Assembly (NCBI GenBank): GCA_047615875.1
Contig: JBLHGU010000301.1
Span: forward strand, 1-5,571
Direction: 5' to 3'
Length of the DNA stretch: 5,571 bases
From: JBLHGU01 sp047615875
Lineage (GTDB): Bacteria; Pseudomonadota; Gammaproteobacteria; Arenicellales; CAJQKF01
Under the pieces are notes generated by a model. That model was not told the DNA's origin, made no database searches, and saw nothing but the letters and a program-made list of their open reading frames with translations. The translations under genes were made by a program, and so were the position numbers. Of the stretch, positions 5,396-5,571 are shown in pieces (position 1 is the stretch's first letter; every line of letters starts with the position of its first letter).

Positions 5396-5571
5396 TCAAA
5401 TCACACCACCTGAAACCTGGAATATCCATCCACTAGTCATTGCACCAATGAGTCCAGGTAGAAGGTATAAAATGAACACTGGCTTCTTTACCAGAGCATA
5501 AACTGCGATTGCAGCGGGTACAGATGAAAAAGCACCTGCTGTTATAAACGCCATAGCAGCACCTGGCGTCA
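5396..5571 (-). CDS. C-terminal end of a membrane permease, probably DUF318/ArsP-YraQ type (partial)
   Basis: The frame is open from the right window edge to a TGA at 5396-5398, giving the last 57 residues of a protein that starts outside. It reads TPGAAMAFITAGAFSSVPAA, then IAVYALVKKPVFILYLLPGL, then IGAMTSGWIFQVSGGVI. Two hydrophobic segments, about residues 4-26 and 31-50, flank a short KKP loop, as in an inner-membrane protein. The AMAFITAGAFSSVPAAIAV block followed by a charged loop and a final membrane helix resembles predicted permeases of PF03773 (DUF318, including ArsP and YraQ). Members with known roles export organoarsenicals; others are uncharacterised. The short tail after the last helix suggests a natural C-terminus. 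Family assignment from so short a piece is moderate, and the substrate cannot be inferred. It may be unrelated to the cluster on its left. Confidence 0.65.
   Translation of the reverse strand, partial: TPGAAMAFITAGAFSSVPAAIAVYALVKKPVFILYLLPGLIGAMTSGWIFQVSGGVI

Noticed and set aside
1..5571. CRISPR array, tRNA/rRNA gene, phage or toxin-antitoxin module
   Set aside because: I saw no regularly spaced direct repeats, cloverleaf-like sequence or matching protein families by reading both strands.

Overview
The window reads as an accessory stretch of a moderate-G+C Gram-negative chromosome, most likely a gammaproteobacterium. That assignment is an inference from gene content, a Sec signal peptide and the style of the proteins; no rRNA or other lineage marker is present. 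At its centre is a small redox/detoxification gene group that looks intact, and gene decay and a mobile element surround it.

Layout. Bases 1-421 are the 3' end of an ISAzo13-family transposase, open at the left window edge and carrying a frameshift near its end. The insertion sequence abuts, at about base 440, the broken 3' end of a minus-strand FAD-dependent monooxygenase gene (441-1320). That gene is dead: it has in-frame stops, at least three frameshifts, and its C-terminal part is replaced by the IS. Then come a complete LysR-type regulator on the minus strand (1452-2351), an AT-rich divergent promoter region with a long inverted repeat (2352-2487), and three plus-strand enzyme-like genes: an exported alpha/beta hydrolase with an Asp nucleophile (2488-3477), a PNPOx-like flavin split-barrel protein (3564-4166) and a SnoaL-like protein (4502-4924). 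Between the last two, a 74-residue minus-strand ORF (4129-4353) overlaps the end of the PNPOx-like gene and looks real. Bases 4925-5395 hold a minus-strand relict of an NmrA-like atypical SDR and a perfect 10-bp inverted repeat. The window closes with the C-terminal end of a membrane permease on the minus strand (5396-5571, start outside).

How they may work together (inference). The regulator and the hydrolase share one intergenic region, the classic arrangement for a LysR-type protein controlling its divergent neighbour. A hydrolase, a flavin/cofactor-binding barrel protein and a SnoaL-like protein, with relicts of an FAD monooxygenase and an NmrA-like oxidoreductase on either side, suggest a former larger cluster for transforming or detoxifying a small organic, possibly aromatic or halogenated, compound. 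The outer oxidoreductase genes have been lost while the core stays open. No CRISPR array, RNA gene, phage module or clearly novel defence system was seen. The most informative points are the two relict genes, the operator-like repeat and the unassigned small protein.
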